Assembly: GCA_030144725.1 (NCBI GenBank)
Contig: JASKMD010000016.1
Coordinates: 3,610,582-3,674,581, forward strand
DNA from: Haematococcus lacustris
Lineage: Eukaryota > Chlorophyta > Chlorophyceae > Chlamydomonadales > Haematococcaceae
DNA length: 64,000 nucleotides
Direction of reading: 5' to 3'
Numbering within the stretch: the stretch's first letter is position 1; each line of letters begins with the position of its first letter. The notes under the pieces are model-generated. The model ran no database searches, had not been told where the DNA came from, and worked only from the letters and a program-made list of their open reading frames with translations. Position numbers and translations under genes: made by a program. Shown piece by piece: positions 23,204 to 33,819 of the stretch.

Positions 23204-26200
23204 ATGCTGAACGCATTGGTGCCTGTGGCTCCCGAGCAACAACGGGCAGCAAAAGTTAGTCAAAAACATGAAGGGACTGAGCTGATAACTATGTTTGCCG
23301 TTGTGCAGGCTAGTGAAAGCCATGGTTCAAAAGGGGAGTGAAGGCTAACTGTGCCAATGTGCAGAAAGCGAGGGAGGTTACGGCACAGCGGAGGGCTGCA
23401 GAGGCTGCTGGTCCCATTGAGATTGGGGCGCAAGCAGGGGTTATTGCTGCTGAGGCTCAGGCCCAGGCTGATGCTGGTGCTGATGAGGCTGATGTGCAGT
23501 TGCACCAGCTACAGGCAGACCTGCAGCACAGGGAGCTACAACTTGCTCACAACCAGCGCATGCAGCAACTACAGCAACAACTCCAGGACCTCCAGCGGAG
23601 TGAGCTTCAGCGCAAGGAGCAGCAACTTGCTGATTTGGTGGCGCAGCAGGGGGCAGCTCTGCTGCAATGGGAGCATCAGTTAACTGAGCGGCAGCACCAG
23701 CTGCAGCAGCAGCAAGTGGACCTTAGCCGGAGGGAGCAGGCTCTTACAGAGCGGAAGCACCAGCTGCAGCAGCAGCAGGCAGACCTAAATTCCAGGGAGC
23801 AGCAGCAAGCTCGCATCCAGACGTTGGCAAGAAGTCATCACGCCCCATGCAGTCAAGCGTGCCAGGAGGAGCCACCTGTCCAACCTGGCAGCTGGCGCAG
23901 CTGCAGACTGGGCAGCAGCGCCCCTCCAGCGCGGCCGCCGCTGTCTCAGCCAGGAGCAGCTTGAGTACGTGCGCAGCTTCTTCGAGGACCACAGCAGTCC
24001 ATCACCCATGTACAAGGACGTGCGGCGCTACTACGTGCGCATGACCGCTGGGTAGGCTGGGTGGCTGGGTGGCTGCATGGGTGGCTGGGTGGCTGCATGG
24101 GTAGGGCTGCATGGGTACGACAGGTGGGTAGGGCTGCATGGGTACGGTAGGCTGGCTACATGATCGTTGGCTGGCTGCCGGCTGAATGCAGCACACCCCA
24201 CATGCCAGCAGCCCCCCCCCACAGCCGCCCATTACACTGCCGTGGCAGGAGCAGTAAGAAGAGCGAGGTGCGCATGTCACGGCGCTACGTGGACCGCTCC
24301 CTCAAGAAGTTGTACCTGGAGTATGAGCGGGAGTGCCCAGCAAACCTAAAAGTGGGTAGCACCACCTTTGAGATGTTGCGTCCGCCGTGGGTCAAGCGCA
24401 TCACCGCTGCTCACAAGCAAGTGTGTGTGTGCATTCCCTGTGAGACCTGCGAGCTCCAGCTGGACCAGCTCGGCAAGCACATGGACAGCCTTGTTCTGCC
24501 TGAAGACCCACAGCCACTAGATGATAGCGACAGTGACAGCGGGAGCGACAGCGGGGGGGGGGATGGTGAGGTGCATGTGTTGCTGGCTGAGCACATTGCC
24601 AACGCTGACGCTGAGGACCTGGCTGGTGTGCTAGATGCAGGTGTGCTAGATGAGGGTGGGCTGGAGAAGCTGGTGAGTGATGCCCAGAATGCCAGGGTTG
24701 CTGCAGGCGCTGCAGGAGGGGGAGCGGCTGCAGCAGGGTGCACAACTGGGGGCGCAGCCATGAGGGTTGACCTGGACTATGCCACAGTGCAGAGCTGGTT
24801 TGTGTGCCCATGCAAGGTTGGCGCCAAGCCCAGCCTGGCCTGCTTGCAGCGTACGTGTGATGCCTGCAAGGATAGGAAGGTGGGCGTGAAGGCGGGGTGT
24901 GAGGGTGTGCAGCTGCAGTACCGTCAGTTCAATAAGCTGGACAATGGGCAAGGCGTAGAGTTGGCCACAGTCCAAACCACGCTAGGGGGGTTGGTGGCTG
25001 GCCTGAATGACCTCATGCAGAAGCAATTGTGGCATCAATACCTTGCCAAGCATCAGCGTGCCACCTTTAGGGCGCACTGTGCCGCTGTGCAGAACACACC
25101 GGGGCTAGTTGTCGTGTCGTGTGACTGGTCAGAGAAGCTCACCATCCACCAAGACATAGCATGTCAGGGAGCATATTGGAAGCAGAGGACCATGTCAGCG
25201 TTCGTGGCATGTGCACACTACCAGGACATGGCTGGCAACTACAGGGAGGAGTCAGTGTTTGTGAGCGCTGACAAGTGTGACCAGTCTGCTGAGGCTTCCA
25301 CCACAGCCATCGTGCAAGTGATTGAGTGTTTGCTGCAAGGCAGGAGGCACCCGGATGGCATCTTGGGTGTGGCCAGCAACCCCGATGGGGTGGGTGATGG
25401 GAGGGATGATGGAGAGGGGTGGGTGGGCAAGATGGACATGAGGCAGCTGTGTTTGTGGTCAGATGGTTGTGCATCACAGTTCAAGGGGGCCAAGGCCATC
25501 AGGTTGCATTGGCATCTAGCCAATAGGTTTGGGGTGCCTGTGCAATGGTCATATGGTGCCACATCGCATTTCAAGAGCACGCATGACTCTGAGGGTGGCG
25601 TGATTAAGAAAGAGTGGAGGGAGCAGATGTTAGTGCATCCTGAGCTGGTGGGGAAAGTGTGTGGGGCTGCTGTGCTGACTGACTGGGCTAACAAGCATTT
25701 TGCTGTGCCATGCCATGCACAAGACACTAGTGCCAGCCACAGGCAACGTGGCCACATCATGTTTCGGCGCTATCTTGTGCTGGACGACGCTAGGCAAGCA
25801 ACTGTATGCTGCATGTCTGAGGCTGATGTGGAACGCATGCATAAAGATGTGAAGGGGTGCAGGGCTATGCACCGCATGGTGTTCACACCTGACGGGGACC
25901 AGCCTCAATGGGCCATGGCTGGTTGTGCGTGCAGCACGTGCATGAGTGTGCCATGCCTGCCGTGCATGAAGCCTGACACTACCACCCCACTTAAGCCCAT
26001 GCCCATGTTTCAAGACACTGTGAAGGAGGTGAGGGAGGATGAAGAGTGTTATGCATTGTTGATGTTGTTCCATTCCGATTTGCTGCATGATGAGGTGTGC
26101 TTTGGCAAACTGACCAACAAACACTGTGAACGATATCGCATGCACATGGGGTGGAAGAAGGAAGAGGGACGTCGGGAATTGCGTCGTTTGGTGTTGAGAG

Positions 26201-26262
26201 AGCTGAGAACTGAGGAGCTGGAGGCTGAATATGAGGCGGACAATGGATATGGCTGGGTGTAA
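23204..26262 (+). CDS. Transposase-like protein with coiled coil and DDE-type core (four-exon model)
   Basis: Exons 23204-23254, 23365-23822, 23950-24051 and 24249-26262 join in phase into 874 codons plus stop, with no internal stop. Residues 20-170 are a Gln-rich coiled coil. Then comes EYVRSFFEDHSSPSPMYKDV, SRRYVDRSLKKLYLEYE and a TTFEMLRPPWV box. A Cys cluster (VCVCIPCETCEL), an acidic Asp/Ser stretch and a second Cys cluster (WFVCPCKVG, CLQRTCDACKD) follow. The likely catalytic core has DWSEKLTIHQDIACQGAYW (Asp near 25123), LWSDGCASQFKG (Asp near 25460) and ATSHFKSTHDSEGGVIKK (Glu near 25591). This box series matches a transposase-like family I know from many animal genomes (DWSE, SDGxxxQFK, ATSH, GGxxK); assigning D, D and E as catalytic is inference. 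It sits alone in the palindrome loop. The first exon and start are the least sure. Confidence 0.65.
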
Positions 26263-26365
26263 GATGCACGGGGGTCTACTTTGGAGCATCACCAGCGGCC
26301 CGTACTAATGGCGTACTAATGGCCGAGATTGTGACTGGGTGCATGGTGCATGAGAGTCAACTTTA
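26263..26365. other. 3' flank of the transposase gene
   Basis: About 100 bp separate the transposase stop from the right palindrome arm. A short direct repeat (CGTACTAATGGC) occurs at 26302-26324. No terminal inverted repeat other than the palindrome arms is visible. Confidence 0.4.
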
Positions 26366-27088
26366 CAGCAGCACAGACGGCCCACAAAGGAGGGCATCGC
26401 GCATTTGTCAAAGGGACACGTTGGTACTCTTCACAAAGAACCAATCAAGCTTGTCAACCCAGCATTTGACTTCCTGGTTGGAAAGTTAAGTGGACTGCAA
26501 AAAGGCCCACATTTTGTAAATTTTGACATGGGGTCACGTGACACAAAATAAACTCGAGCGTCCATGCCGCGGAGCCACCGAGCGCGATAGCTGTTTCCTG
26601 ATCACAGCCCCACTAAGCAGCCCATTCCCGGCACAACGCGACCCAATCTCTCAGCACCCCCGCCCGCCCCGGCATTGGTGCACATCAGCCCGAGCAGCCC
26701 GCTAGCTTCGCGTTGATGAGCTACACCGCCCTGCGCAAGAATCGCTGTAAAATTCTTAAAGACCGGTAAGATGTTATCAGGGGTGCAGCCAATGGCGGGG
26801 GTGACCAGCAGCACAAGTCTGCAGCCTGCCTTGCGCCATTGCAGAGATCAGAACCGACCCTCTTATCCAGACCTTCACTTCGCCCAGCTTCATAGGTATT
26901 GGTAGATGGTGCAACAGGCACAATGCTGAACAATTACAAGCGTCATGAGATATCCTTCCCGACCGACATGTGGTAGGCATGGCATTCCCAATCGACCTTT
27001 GCACCAAGCCGATGCCGAGCTAGTCAATGTGGACAGCACATCAGGCAACCGCAACCGCGGTCTTTTTTTCCGCTGCATTGCTATGCAT

Positions 27089-27405
27089 CGCCTACAGTCT
27101 ACAGTGAAGCCTACAGTCTACAGTGAAGCCTACAGTCTACAGTCTACAGTCTACAGTCTACAGTCTACAGTCTACAGTCTACAGTCTACAGTCTACAGTC
27201 TACAGTCTACAGTCTACAGTCTACAGTCTACAGTCTACAGTCTACAGTCTACAGTCTACAGTCTACAGTGAAGCCTACAGTCTACAGTCTACAGTCTACA
27301 GTCTACAGTCTACAGTCTACAGTCTACAGTCTACAGTGAAGCCTACAGTCTACAGTGAAGCCTACAGTCTACAGTGAAGCCTATAGTCTACAGCCTACAG
27401 TGAAG
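27089..27405 (+). repeat. CAGTCTA heptamer array, right copy
   Basis: This is the mirror image of 21778-22098, with the same interspersed CAGTGAAGCC variants. It accounts for the 7-bp shift in palindrome register. Confidence 0.95.
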
Positions 27406-27422
27406 GGGGTCTTACATCAATA

Positions 27423-30400
27423 ATGGCCGTACAGCAGGCGCTCTGGCGAAATGACACGGACGTCATTTCCTTGGCTTCTGGTGTCTTTACCTTGACTCAG
27501 ACGCTCACTGTCGCCCCGGGGAGGGACTCCTTGCGCCTATCAGGTGCTGGGTTGCCGCTTTCCTTACTTAGCACGTGGGTACCTACGAGGCAAACCCCTG
27601 ATGCCTGAACCGCAGGCCAAGGACCCGGCAAGACGGTTTTGGACTGCGGCGGTGTAGCGGGAGCCATAAACATCCAGCACGCTGGGCACTTCTCCATCAC
27701 CGGGATGTCGATTGCTAATTGTGTATCGACGGCGCTGGTGTTCAACCTTCTAGGCCCTGCCAGCCCAACCAAAAGTGGCGTGTCCTTTGTCCTGAATGCC
27801 GTGACGCTTGAGCAGCTTCACATCGTCAACTGCACGGGCCTTCCAGCGGGAGGAGCATGGGTGGTGGGGGCTGCAGTGAACCTAACACTGGTTGACGTAA
27901 CGTTTGTGGTAAGGCATGGCTCCCCAGTACAGTTCAACAGCACAAGCCTGCAGCACGCCTGGCGCCATTGAAGAACTCAGTGCCAAGCATCTTGCCCAGC
28001 ACTGCATCTTGCCTAGCTTCATACTTACTGCTAGATAATGCCCTTGTGCACCGCATGTGCTTGGTTGAACTCTTCCGGTGCAGTTTTGGCTGTGCCATGC
28101 ATGTGCCCACCCTCTATACGGTTGCCTGCAGGGCAACTCAGGCAAAGGCAATTCGGGTATGGCCCCTGCGCCCTGCCTGGACCGTGGCGGGGCCCACACC
28201 CTCCTGGCAGAGCTGTACCACAGCGCCAGCTCAGTCTCAGCGTTGCACCTCAGCCTCCTCAACAATGGCAGGCCAGCAGGAAGCAGCCAACTCCTGTCCA
28301 CCCTAGGCCTGCACATGGAAAGTGGGTGTGCAATACCACAGGCCTACCTCCCACCTGACCTGCATGACATGCCCCTGGGCTTGCAGCAGCACAGCAGTGT
28401 TCCTCAACTCTCCTTCCTGAACTTTACAGCTTCAGGCAACTGGGCCACCCAGTTCAGTGCCGCACACATCTCCTGCAATGCGGGCTGCGCTGTGACCATC
28501 AGCAAGGCTGACATCACAGACAATGTGTGTGAAGCACCCCAGGGGCTAGGCTTGGGGGACACCCAACTGCAGCTCCAGCAGGATGCAACGCAGCAGGACC
28601 AGGCAGGCCGGCTGGGCTTCAAACTGCGCCGTCCAGCTGCTTTAGCAGTGCTGGGCACCTCCACCGCTTGCCAGCCTGCCCTACTGGCCTGCACCACGCC
28701 GCTGCACCCCACCACGTCTGCCCCACTCAACTTGCAAATGCTGGCCGCCGGCCTGTCAGGAGCTGGCCCCAGCCCCCCCGCAGCACAGGGGTCAAGCCTG
28801 TGGGGGGAGGGGCTGTTGGTGCAGGGCAACCAGGGTGGCAGCGGCATGTTGGTGGGCAGCACCTGGTGGGTCCAGGACACGGAAGAGACGCGGGCGAGGG
28901 TGGGGTCAGCAGCGTAGCAGCCCAGGGTCTGGGACATCAGCCTGCAGCTTCACCGCTCTCTGATAGCAGACAATGTGGCTGCTGCTGGTCTGGGGGGGGC
29001 GGGCCTGACCCTGCTGGGCATTGGCGCTGCCCAGCTGCTGCACATGCAGTTCCTCAACAACAGCGTCCCAGGGCTGCCTGACCCTGAGGCCCCTGACCAG
29101 GCTGAGGCACCTGGTGGCACCCAACAGCCCTGGGCTGAGCCCGCGCCCTTTGGCTTTGCTGGCTCGGGTGCCGCCCTGTACGCCGAGCTGGCCTCCAGCG
29201 CCCTCACCCTGGCAGGCAGCTGGAGCCCAGATGGCACGAGCAGCTGCACCATTGCAGGCAGCGCATCAGAAGGCATTTGCGGTGCTGTGGTCATCCTGGG
29301 TGCCAACCAGGTGCGCTGCACCCTGCCCTTTGACTCTGGAGGCCAGCACTGGCCCGCTGTGGGCCCTCATGGACTTGTGCTGATGCTGGTGCTGTCAGGG
29401 TGCTGTTCCGACCATGAAAATGTGTTGCCTCAGCCTCTAGTAGCTAAACCTCATGCTGGCCTGCTGCCTCACCTGTTGCGCAACTGCCCAACAAGGCATC
29501 CCCCGCTACCAGCGTGTGCACTGTCCAGCTGCTCTCACATCAACCAGCAGCGGTCTGGTGCCTGGTTGGGCCCAGTTCCCTCCTTCCCTTGCCCAATCAG
29601 TGGCCTCCCAGTTGCTCCAACATGAACTAAACATGCAGTAGGTGCACTGGCATACTGGTGGGGGTCCAGTGTGGCTAGGCTGGGCTGGGTCAGGCTCAGA
29701 GACTGGTTGGGCTGGGTGGGTCATGGATCTTTGGGTGGGGGTTATGGTAAGTAGGCAGGGTTTGTTTCCTTTAGTGTGATCACAACCCCTGTGCCACCCC
29801 ACTGCTGCACTCCCTACCCACCACCTTGGGCCAGTATAGGCTGCACGCTCTGCTTCGCCTGTCTGCAGTACTCCTCGCTGACGGTGGAGGCATAGCCATG
29901 CTGCAATGCCATGCCATGCAGCCATGTCTGCTAGACCGTGCTACAGGCTGCCTGGCACCCCAAGAGGCCCTGCACTCACCACCACCTGTTGAACAGCCAT
30001 GCATGGTTGCTTGCTGCACCTGGCCCCTGCCAGCCTGCGCTGCGTGCTGCTGCCGCCCTGCAGACCGTGGCTGTGGACAGCTGCGCTCTGAGGGACAACC
30101 TGCACGGTTGCGGCATGATGGTGCAAGACGCCGCCCTGTCCCTCACCAACTCCAGCCTCACCTTCACAAACTGCCTGGTGCAGAACCACGATGGCGGGTG
30201 AGAGCAACCTAAGTGTGACCCCTAGCCCCGGCCTTTCATGGAGCCTGAGCAGCATGTGGCACCACTGCCTGCCTCCCTCGCAGGCTCTGTGCTGTGAGCT
30301 TGCCACGGGTGCGACAGGTGCATCACCTTGCCGCTTCAGTGCTGAGTTGTTGCCTCAATCTGTCCCCCATCACGTGTCCCACATCACCTGCTCAGCCTAC

Positions 30401-30786
30401 GCATTAAACCCACAATGCTGTGTTTTAAGCAAGTAGTGTACAGCACGCGCTCTGAGCTGCGGTACAGTTCCAAGTGCTGAGGGTGTAGAGGGTGCTCTAG
30501 CTGTACCTACCATACCTTGTGCACTTGGCCCACAGGGCCATCATGTGGGCCCCGCAACCCTACACGGTGGTGCCAGGTTGGACTTTGATATGTGGCACTC
30601 ACGCTTGCTCACTCATGGCCATCACGCCCTATTTCTCCTGGCTGTGGCTGCAGGCACCCCAGCAGCATCATCTACGTGGACAGTGCCGCCACCCTGGGTG
30701 TCCTCCCGGCCCTTGCCTCCGCCGCCATGAACAACACCCTGATCGCCAACACCACCTTCCGCCACAACATGCACGGCGCCCTGTAT
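27423..30786 (+). pseudogene. Mirrored 5' fragment of the giant gene (exons 1-5) with a nonsense change
   Basis: Exons 27423-27578, 27633-27908, 28132-29310, 30064-30197 and 30654-30786 are the reverse-oriented duplicate of exons 1-5 of the minus-strand giant gene. In exon 3 the right copy has TAG at 28915-28917 where the left copy has CAG. The fragment stops at the palindrome edge, so it lacks all later exons. It cannot make the membrane protein. A truncated transcript is possible but not shown. Confidence 0.85.
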
Positions 30787-30963
30787 GTGAGTCCTGGCCT
30801 GCAGCCAGCAGGCTTTAGGTGGTGAAACCTGGTCTGTGCTCCAGGTGATAGGCCCGGCAGAGTAGGACTTGGGAGTGGTACCAGGCAGGGCTCCCACTGC
30901 CACTGCTCCACAGCTAGTCAACTAGTTCCCAGTCTTGCTCTGTCTAACCAGGCTGCATGTGAC

Positions 30964-30992
<29 letters not shown>
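30964..30992 (+). repeat. Poly(A) run of 29 at the outer palindrome junction
   Basis: A pure run of 29 A lies exactly between the end of the right arm and a 27-bp block (30993-31019) that is also found in the arms and at the inner edge of the left arm. It may be a retro-insertion tail, a repair product or an assembly artefact. Confidence 0.95.
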
Positions 30993-30995
<3 letters not shown>

Positions 30996-31234
30996 GTGCA
31001 GCCAATGGCGGGGGTGACCGCCTGTGAAACTGGACCAGTCATGACATGGTAATGTTGGCAGTCACTTGGTCGGTAACCAGAACCTATTCTAAGGACACGT
31101 CTAGGTACATGTTGCTGCTTCGCGTTGTTAGTTATGGCGAGAAAGAAAAGACGTGCCGGTGCCGGAGGAACCTAATATCAAACTCTAAGGACGCGGCGAC
31201 ACGGCTAGCCAGAGCCTAACGACGCGGAGCGCGA

Positions 31235-31240
31235 TATAAA
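31235..31240 (+). promoter_or_regulatory. Candidate TATA box upstream of Fanzor
   Basis: TATAAA in GCGATATAAAGGC lies about 100 bp before the start of the Fanzor-like ORF. No other core promoter element was identified. Confidence 0.35.
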
Positions 31241-32484
31241 GGCTTCCGCAGAGGCCCGCGCTGCTCGCGACACAGACATACCACGCAAGAAAATGCAAGC
31301 TAGGCTACCTCACCGGTCACCTCCCGCAAAGGCTGTGGGATGCGTTCCTCCTCGCTATGCTGGCATGGGGTGGAGGCCCGCAGCGAGCGGGCAGTGCTCG
31401 GCAGCCTGGTGCTGAGGTTTTTTGCGGGCGACTTGTTCATCAATCACGTGGCCGGTCAGCTCGACGAGCACGGCCAGCTAGGTTTACACCGACATCCCAA
31501 GGCCAGCCTCCTGGACCTAAGCTGCAGGAACCTTTACCTGCAGCTGTGCCGCGGCCTGCCTGGAGACGGCGAGAACACTCGGCCAAGCGCAGCAGTCGCT
31601 GTCGTGCTGGCCGCGCACCCCTATCTCCGCGCCCGCCTCAAAGCAGTCCCACGCTATGGCTCTAACATGGTGGACACCGTCGGCAAGCAGCTGGAGAAAG
31701 TGTTTACCGACATGCTCACGCTGCTCTTCGCTGGCAGGCTCAAGAAGTCAGTGTCCGTAGCCGTGACAAAGGTCCTGGTGGGCACCCAGGAGTACCAGCG
31801 CAGGTTTGAGGTAAAAGGGCTGGGTTGTAGGCACCTGCCAACGTGGTCCAAGCGGCGGTGCACGTATGTGCGCCGCATGGTGTGCGGCATGACCGTCAGC
31901 AGGCCAAGGTGTCCATGGAGCGCCATGGGCATGCCAAGCAGCTGGTGGTCTTCTTTGGCGCAGCTAGCATTGGCACCAGGGAAGGCTTGGGTGCTGATGC
32001 GGTGCTGCGTGCCTGCTGCAAGGTGGTGTGCAGGCCCAGGGGCGCAGGCCAGCGGCGGGGCAGGGTGGTGCTTGTGGATGAGCACCGCACCACCCGGGTC
32101 AGCTCAGCAGTGAATGGCAAGCAGCCATGTGAGGAGGAGCTGGACCATGAGCAGCCCACCAGGCCTGCGGACTGGAAGCCCCCAACAGGGCAGGTGGAAC
32201 AGCGCCTGGTGCGCCCAGCCTGGAGCCAGCAGCGTGACCAGCCAGTGCGGGGCCTGATGTGGTGCCCAGTAGTGCCCCCCCGCAAGCCCCCACAGGCACC
32301 AGGCAGTAGCCAGTCAGCCACACCGGCAGCAGCCTCAGAGCCTGGGCCCAGCACTCCCCCGCCAGCCAAGCGCAACAAGCGCACCAAGGCTGAGCCGCCA
32401 GCTAAGCCCACCCAGCCCACCAAGGGCAAAGGCAAGGCACATGGCATGGCTGCCAAAGCCAAGCCAGCACCGCAGCCAGGCAGG

Positions 32485-33330
32485 CACTCCTACAAATTAA
32501 TCCCTGCGTTTTTCCCTGCGTTTTAGGCCAACCTTGTCCGATTGGACTGAAATTTTGATAGATGAAAGAAAGAAAGAAAGAAAACTACTCCGGTAAAAAC
32601 CGGCGTGCATTAAGGGAGGAGCTTCCGCCTGTGGCGCGGCCTGCTCCCACCTCCAAACGTTGGACACAGGCTGGACATGTCCCCACCAAGCTGCCCTAGC
32701 TGTAGCCACAGACCACAGCTAGCACCCAAGGCAAACAAAGAGGCATGAGAGGAGCAAATACCAGTGCACTCAGCAGCTGGACCTATCTCTTCTCCTCGTT
32801 GACGAGAGCAATTCCAGCCTTGTCCGCCGGATGTCGCGCTAAAAGCTGAAGTTCAGGCTCCAAAAGTCCAAACTTCAGCTGTCAGCCAACGTCCCGCGTT
32901 TAGGTTGCTCTGCTCCCTCCTTGACGACGCCAGCAACTCCACAACAGCTCGATGACCCGCAGCGGTCGTGTGCGGCACCCGGACCTCATTTGTATTCCGC
33001 TGGACAAAGCGGTGCCCGTTCAAGCCTGGGAAGGCTGTCCCGTTGCATCCCAATTTATATACCGCTGGGTGCGGTGGTGAGGTAGCTTAGCCAATCCGTG
33101 CGACCGAAGTCAACGCGGATTGTTACCAGGGCCACCGCGTGGAGGTGCCTCACCGCCAGCCCGATAGATGGTGTTTTGCAGAAAATAAAACATATTGTTT
33201 TTTTGAGAAAAGTTTTCAAAAAACAGTATGTTTTATTTCCTGCAAAACACCATCTATCAAAATTTCAGTCCAATCGGACAAGGTTGGCCTAAAACGCAGG
33301 GAAAAACGCAGGGATTAATTTGTAGGAGTG
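32485..33330. mobile_element. MITE with about 80-bp terminal inverted repeats, inserted in Fanzor
   Basis: The left end CACTCCTACAAATTAATCCC is the exact reverse complement of the right end, and the inverted repeat runs about 80 bp to the GATAGATG box. Comparison with the uninterrupted Fanzor at 51150 shows the empty site, so the insertion is certain. The flanking duplication is only GG (32483-32484 and 33331-33332). Without the nested LINE the element would be about 240 bp and almost fully palindromic, with a TTTTGCAGGAAATAAAAC-type centre. The CACT start suggests a CACTA-like origin, but the 2-bp duplication leaves this open. Confidence 0.85.
32565..33162 (-). mobile_element. 5'-truncated LINE nested in the MITE
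   Basis: The element is flanked by direct repeats GATAGATG (32557-32564 and 33163-33170). Read on the minus strand it ends in a TTTC repeat tail at 32565. Its 3' end matches 1752-1850 and 51697-51897. No RT ORF remains. Removing it restores the MITE palindrome, which confirms both boundaries. Confidence 0.88.
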
Positions 33331-33418
33331 GGTGGCTGGACAGGGACTGCAATGCAGCGCTGAACATGCAGCGCATTGGGGAGAGCAGGTGGCGGCCGCT
33401 GGAGCTGTGCTGCTGGCC

Positions 33419-33457
33419 TGTAGAAGAGCGTGGGACAGACGAGACACCAGACGAGGG
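33419..33457 (-). mobile_element. Partial copia LTR end (39 bp)
   Basis: These bases repeat the first 39 bp of the full LTR at 33507. A 49-bp unrelated spacer separates the two. The fragment abuts the Fanzor coding sequence directly at the position where the intact copy continues with CACAGCAGGG. Confidence 0.8.
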
Positions 33458-33506
33458 TTATTACAGCGAGAGCCTAGATCATGGCAAAGAGGCAGACTCT
33501 CATACC

Positions 33507-33667
33507 TGTAGAAGAGCGTGGGACAGACGAGACACCAGACGAGGGTGCCTACGACAAGCCTGTCACCACGCTAAATACCAACTGTCACTCGGAGTCACTC
33601 AGAAGCTGGACAGCTGGACCTATCACCGGTGCAGGGTAAGATCTGCACCGGGGCATGATTCACAACA
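33507..33667 (-). mobile_element. Copia 3' LTR (161 bp)
   Basis: On the minus strand the LTR starts TGTTGTGAATC and ends CTTCTACA, with the usual TG..CA ends. It is the same length as, and nearly identical to, the LTR at 50858-51018. Just before it on the minus strand is a purine tract (GAGTGGGAG) that fits a polypurine tract. The pol stop is 150 bp away. Confidence 0.88.
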
Positions 33668-33819
33668 CTCCCACTCAGATGTACAGCTACAAACAACTTC
33701 AACTTCTAGCTGTTTCAGGCATACAAGCCTGTGCTTGCACTCAACACCACTCTCCCAGTCCATGCACACACATGGCTGGGCACAAACAAGCTGTTCCAGG
33801 CTTACATGCCCGTGCTTGT

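Larger units (their letters stand above)
26366..30963 (+). repeat. Right arm of the 4.6-kb palindrome
   Basis: This is the reverse complement of 18217-22821, with one 7-bp unit gained or lost in the heptamer array and one base change found. The outer end is abrupt: after TGCATGTGAC at 30963 the sequence becomes a run of A. The inner end is also abrupt at 26366. Confidence 0.95.
31340..33418 (+). pseudogene. Fanzor (eukaryotic TnpB-like, RuvC-type) gene, disrupted copy
   Basis: Fanzors are eukaryotic relatives of TnpB, RNA-guided RuvC nucleases carried by transposons. The first frame (31340 to about 31815) gives an N-terminal region with SNMVDTVGKQLEKVF and LLFAGRLKKSV. A second frame (31843-32484) gives KQLVVFFGAASIGTREG, VVLVDEHRTTRVSS (RuvC-II-like Glu) and VRGLMWCPV, then a Lys/Pro-rich linker. 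After the MITE the frame resumes at 33331 with WLDRDCNAALNMQRIG, the RuvC-III-like DxNAA box. The copy is broken three ways. There is a frame change near 31815-31845, probably a deletion that removed the RuvC-I region. A MITE is inserted at 32485. The C-terminus is cut by a copia LTR at 33419. The missing C-terminal part is visible in the second fragment at 51026-51351. Confidence 0.72.

Noticed and set aside
23744..24280. Short minus-strand ORFs opposite the transposase
   Set aside because: They are shadows of exon 2 and of the GGCTGGGTGGCTG repeats in intron 3.
24160..26262. Calling the loop gene a KDZ (Kyakuja/Dileera/Zisupton) transposase because of its Cys-rich motifs
   Set aside because: The boxes DWSEK, SDGCASQFKG and ATSHFK fit a different family better, and I could not see the characteristic KDZ core.
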